A stretch of 64,000 bases of DNA, from contig NZ_LOWB01000098.1 in assembly GCF_001522865.1 (NCBI RefSeq), positions 124,001-188,000 of the forward strand, given 5' to 3'. The position numbers and the translations under genes were made by a program. Source of the stretch: Burkholderia sp. TSV86. Lineage in GTDB: Bacteria; Pseudomonadota; Gammaproteobacteria; Burkholderiales; Burkholderiaceae. Of this stretch, positions 61,864 through 64,000 are shown one piece after another (positions within the stretch are counted from its first letter, which is position 1; every line of letters starts with the position of its first letter). The notes beneath the pieces were generated by a model. It saw only the letters and a program-made list of their open reading frames with translations. It ran no database searches and was not told the DNA's origin.

Positions 61864-61939
61864 GCCGGTGTAGCTCAGTTGGTAGAGCAGCGCATTCGTA
61901 ATGCGAAGGTCGTAGGTTCGACTCCTATCTCCGGCACCA
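61864..61939 (+). tRNA. tRNA-Thr (anticodon CGT)
   Basis: 76 bases ending with encoded CCA. The acceptor stem GCCGGTG pairs with the 3' side, the D-arm holds GCTCAGTTGGTAGAGC, the anticodon loop is TTCGTAA and the T-arm is GTAGGTTCGACTCCTAT. It reads ACG codons. It is the insertion point of the element to its right. Confidence 0.97.
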
Positions 61940-61947
61940 AATAATTC

Positions 61948-61978
61948 AAGGGCTTAGCCGCAAGGCTAGGCCCTTTTT
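61948..61978 (+). terminator. Terminator of tRNA-Thr
   Basis: A 12-bp stem with one mismatch (AAGGGCTTAGCC / GGCTAGGCCCTT, loop GCAA) leads into five T, 9 bases after the tRNA. Confidence 0.88.
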
Positions 61979-62038
61979 ACTTTCAGCCTGTCAACGAAGT
62001 GTCAACGCGCGAACAAGCGCAACCCCAACCCTCCCCGT

Positions 62039-62791
62039 CTACTTCGGCTCGCTCTTCTCGAACTCCTTCGAGTACGCGTAAATTTTCGCAAACAACGCGT
62101 CGTCGCCGAAGGCCCGTACAGCCATAGCAAAGCTTACGATGGCCCGATACACATAGTTCCAGACGTCAGCAGCGTGATCACCCCAAAACGGCATCCCACG
62201 CATTCCCGCCATATGAAATCGAGCCGGCTGACCTCCGTACATTTCCATCAAGTGTGGCGACGCCCCATGCACAAAACCGGAATTCGTCTTGTGGATAGCC
62301 TGCATCGCCGCCACGCCCCCACTTGGATTCGGCCCCGCAACGGGATTACTCGAAAGGTAGGCGTGAATCCGCGATCGACGGATGCTTGGCCGCTTGATCC
62401 GCGTCTCATGCGGCCTGTCAGCGTCCTCGAAGTCCTCCAGAAAAAACTCTTGAAGAAACTGGCGATGCAAGTCTGTCTCCTCAACAATCAGACCCAACGC
62501 CAGAAAGCTAACGTCCTCGCAAGCCTCATCGACCATGCGACAGACCGCCGCCTGCTCCTGGATGTAGCCCTGTTCAAGCAAAAGCAACGCGGCCCGAAGA
62601 CCGCTCACAACCCTCGCCATCTTCTGGACAATCGCCTGTCGCGCGCCCTGCTCGGCGTAGCGAAAACCGTATGCAGTTCGCGCAAAAGTGATCATCACCG
62701 GCGGATCAATGCGGCGCGACAGGTCATGTACGGTTGTTTCCATGTTGCCCAGCGCTTCCGCATAAAGGTCTCTTCGCTTCATGTCGTTCAT
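62039..62791 (-). CDS. Unrecognised island cargo protein
   Basis: 250 residues from the ATG at 62791 (MNDMKRRDLYAEALGN); ATG 62782 is an alternative. I recognise no family with confidence. It looks mostly alpha-helical and soluble. Visible features are Arg/Ala-rich helices (MARVVSGLRAALLLLEQGYI), an acidic stretch (LEDFEDADRPHET), a basic one (RIKRPSIRRSRIH), and a conserved-looking NSGFVHGASPHLM, weakly reminiscent of DUF5677/HEPN-like helical proteins. Its start overlaps the end of the integrase frame by 68 bases. In this tRNA-proximal position prophages often carry morons such as phage-defence genes, which is only inference here. Confidence 0.6.
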   Translation of the reverse strand: MNDMKRRDLYAEALGNMETTVHDLSRRIDPPVMITFARTAYGFRYAEQGARQAIVQKMARVVSGLRAALLLLEQGYIQEQAAVCRMVDEACEDVSFLALGLIVEETDLHRQFLQEFFLEDFEDADRPHETRIKRPSIRRSRIHAYLSSNPVAGPNPSGGVAAMQAIHKTNSGFVHGASPHLMEMYGGQPARFHMAGMRGMPFWGDHAADVWNYVYRAIVSFAMAVRAFGDDALFAKIYAYSKEFEKSEPK

Positions 62792-63422
62792 CCCCACACT
62801 TCACCCCGAAAGCCGTCTGCCCGCCCTCTAGCTTAGATACCGGATTCAGCATCCTCGCCTCCTGAAGATGCTCAGGTGACAGATGCGCGTAACGCATCGT
62901 CATAGTTAAGTTAGCGTGCCCCAATATACGCTGCAACGTAAGAATGTTGCCGCCATTCATCATGAAATGACTCGCGAACGTATGGCGCAATACATGCGTC
63001 AACTGCCCGGCCGGAAGCTCCAACCCTGCACGATCGACCGCCTCTCGAAACGCTGAGAACGCCGTCGAAAAGATCCGGACGCCTCGCCCATGTGCATCAG
63101 CATGGGCCAATATACGCTGCTGCAATCTGTCGTCGATCGGAACCGTACGAGTACGCCGACTTTTCGTCCTAGAGAACTGTATCTGGCCGTTCCGAACCTG
63201 ACTGCGCGTCAACGTCTCAGCCTCAGACCAGCGCGCGCCTGTAGACAAGCACACGACAGCAATCAACTCAGCCCCTGGGTTTCTGGACGCCTGCAACTCG
63301 CGAAGCAACACGCCAATCGACTCGGCATCGAGAAACGATAGCTCCCGCTCATGCACTTTGAACTGTCGCAGCTTTCCCAACGGATTGCCGCTACCCGGCG
63401 TACCCGTAATAAGCGTGATCAT
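62724..63422 (-). CDS. Chimeric frame: Zot N-terminus joined to tyrosine-recombinase catalytic domain
   Basis: 232 residues. Residues 1-12 (MITLITGTPGSG) are the start of filamentous-phage Zot/pI proteins up to mid-Walker A, and the ATG overlaps the DUF2523 stop (ATGA) as Zot does in phages. From residue 13 (NPLGKLRQFKVHEREL, codons from about 63386) the chain is a phage integrase catalytic domain with all active residues: Arg64, Lys87, His143-X2-Arg146, His169, Tyr178. The core-binding N-terminal domain of the integrase and the rest of Zot are missing. So a deletion fused two genes; the product may be inactive or a truncated recombinase. Confidence 0.85.
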   Translation of the reverse strand: MITLITGTPGSGNPLGKLRQFKVHERELSFLDAESIGVLLRELQASRNPGAELIAVVCLSTGARWSEAETLTRSQVRNGQIQFSRTKSRRTRTVPIDDRLQQRILAHADAHGRGVRIFSTAFSAFREAVDRAGLELPAGQLTHVLRHTFASHFMMNGGNILTLQRILGHANLTMTMRYAHLSPEHLQEARMLNPVSKLEGGQTAFGVKCGDERHEAKRPLCGSAGQHGNNRT

Positions 63423-63697
63423 TTAACGAAGAACTTTTTGAAGCTCGACACACCAGCCATCGCCACGCGCGCACTCAACGCCCCGCCGATATAGCCGATC
63501 CCCTGAAAGATGCCGCCCATCGCCAGCACATTAGCCACATCCGAACCAAGCCCACCGACCGACGATGTAAGCCACTGCATCGCCTGATTGAGCGCAAGAT
63601 CAATCCCGGCCACCGTTACCACTCCGACACCAAGCGCCAACAGCGCCTGCACAATGATCGGCTGAACAAGGCTCAACAGAAATGTCGCCCAGGTCAT
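63419..63697 (-). CDS. DUF2523 filamentous-phage membrane protein (pVI-like)
   Basis: 92 residues from the ATG at 63697, which overlaps the upstream stop (ATGA). Three hydrophobic stretches (ATFLLSLVQPIIVQALLALG, VLAMGGIFQGIGYIGGAL and others) and a basic tail SSFKKFFVK fit DUF2523, found before zot in inoviruses and thought to be the pVI-like minor coat protein. Intact in itself, but its partner zot is truncated. Confidence 0.85.
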   Translation of the reverse strand: MTWATFLLSLVQPIIVQALLALGVGVVTVAGIDLALNQAMQWLTSSVGGLGSDVANVLAMGGIFQGIGYIGGALSARVAMAGVSSFKKFFVK

Positions 63698-63819
63698 CGC
63701 GCAGCTCCAGACTCGATCCACTCAAGCCGTTCCTGCGGAAACTCGCGCTCGCCATACCACGCCCCGACCATGCAACCGACCAGCAGCACGAGCACCATCA
63801 ACGCGAAAAACACCTTCAT
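63694..63819 (-). CDS. Small membrane protein of the phage remnant
   Basis: 41 residues starting MKVFFALMVLVLLVGCMVG, one N-terminal membrane helix or lipoprotein-like signal, then an acidic-basic tail. GGGGG precedes the ATG by 8-9 bases. The stop overlaps the next start. Small hydrophobic proteins occur in this place in inoviruses, but I cannot name it. Confidence 0.55.
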   Translation of the reverse strand: MKVFFALMVLVLLVGCMVGAWYGEREFPQERLEWIESGAAR

Positions 63820-63829
63820 AGCGACACCC

Positions 63830-64000
63830 CCGTACACGTCGGAGTACTTCCAAACGTGTCTAAAGGCATTAGATACCGTCGCCACATCATTCGTGAAACA
63901 CATCGCGGATGGCGAACAACGCAACAAGCGTCCGTTCACTAAGAGCGACCTAGCACACCTATTCGATCCCGCAATCAACTTCAGCATCCAGCTCGGCGCC
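63830..64000 (+). pseudogene. Fragment of a second integrase-like gene, plus strand, no own start seen
   Basis: One frame runs open to the right edge and reads TSEYFQTCLKALDTVATSF followed by VKHIADGEQRNKRPFTKSDL and AHLFDPAINFSIQLGA. The RPFT-X2-DL-X2-LF pattern is that at the border of core-binding and catalytic domains of some phage integrases. The frame meets the 41-residue phage gene on the other strand to its left, with no ATG at a suitable place, so the 5' part seems lost. It may continue as a full catalytic domain past the window. Left border approximate. Confidence 0.4.

Larger units (their letters stand above)
61940..64000. mobile_element. tRNA-Thr-linked prophage/island, rearranged, right end outside window
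   Basis: From the tRNA onwards the GC content drops visibly and all genes are phage- or integrase-related or unknown. Order on the minus strand: small membrane protein, DUF2523 protein, Zot start fused to integrase, unknown protein, tRNA. A partial integrase lies on the plus strand at the edge. The gene order of pVI-like then Zot with ATGA overlaps is that of filamentous (inovirus) phages, so at least one component derives from such a phage. The matching second attachment repeat must lie beyond the window. Confidence 0.82.

Noticed and set aside
63820..63987. 56-residue upstream extension of the small phage membrane protein
   Set aside because: It is antisense to an integrase-like frame, and the ATG at 63819 has a suitable binding site and signal-like start.

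Overview
The window reads as a stretch of a Burkholderia main chromosome, most likely from the B. pseudomallei group. The evidence is the very high GC content with strong third-position GC bias, the protein sequences, the tmRNA tag ANDDTFALAA, and the gene order rpsP-rimM-trmD-rplS and gyrA-...-serC-pheA-tyrA/aroA-cmk-rpsA-ihfB. The species is inferred, not proven. About 61.9 kb is ordinary core genome. The last 2 kb is foreign.

Layout. 0-3.8 kb: a CobD/CbiB-like membrane protein (runs off the left edge), a CoA-type Nudix hydrolase and the ribosomal operon rpsP-rimM-trmD-rplS. 4.3-8 kb: a TM2 membrane protein, a radical SAM protein, and an Lrp-type regulator divergent from dadA. 8.2-11.8 kb: acyl-CoA dehydrogenase with etfBA, a dehydrogenase and its electron acceptor. 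12-14.6 kb: metNIQ methionine importer. 14.9-18.3 kb: alpha/beta hydrolase, deacetylase-family protein and lytic transglycosylase MltB. 18.4-24.9 kb: cysM, a ComEA-like protein, then the LPS genes hldD, heptose kinase, ugd, lapB and lapA. 25.1-36.1 kb: the mixed-function supraoperon gyrA, DUF2059 gene, serC, pheA, tyrA-aroA (one continuous frame), cmk, rpsA, ihfB. 36.6-39.3 kb: an OmpA-like protein, ubiG, gph and tmRNA. 39.6-49.7 kb: single genes (FAD monooxygenase, TPR/glycosyltransferase-like protein, MFS transporter, amidotransferase with a long disordered head, amidase, dsbB). 50.3-55.3 kb: a purine cluster of xdhC, adenine/adenosine deaminase, AzgA-type permease and guaD. 55.4-61.7 kb: a yybP-ykoY-type manganese riboswitch before a GDT1-family exporter, a DUF4136 lipoprotein, pepN and fbp.

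From 61,864 a tRNA-Thr(CGT) marks the edge of an integrated element. Behind it lie an unrecognised 250-residue protein, an integrase catalytic domain whose first 12 residues are the start of a filamentous-phage Zot protein, a DUF2523 (pVI-like) phage gene, a small membrane protein and, on the other strand, what looks like part of a second integrase. This is a rearranged, probably defective prophage or genomic island that continues past the right edge. It is the most unusual part of the window. Other points worth attention are the TyrA-AroA fusion frame, the manganese riboswitch, the amidotransferase with a 210-residue Ala/Pro/Ser head and the TPR-GT protein.
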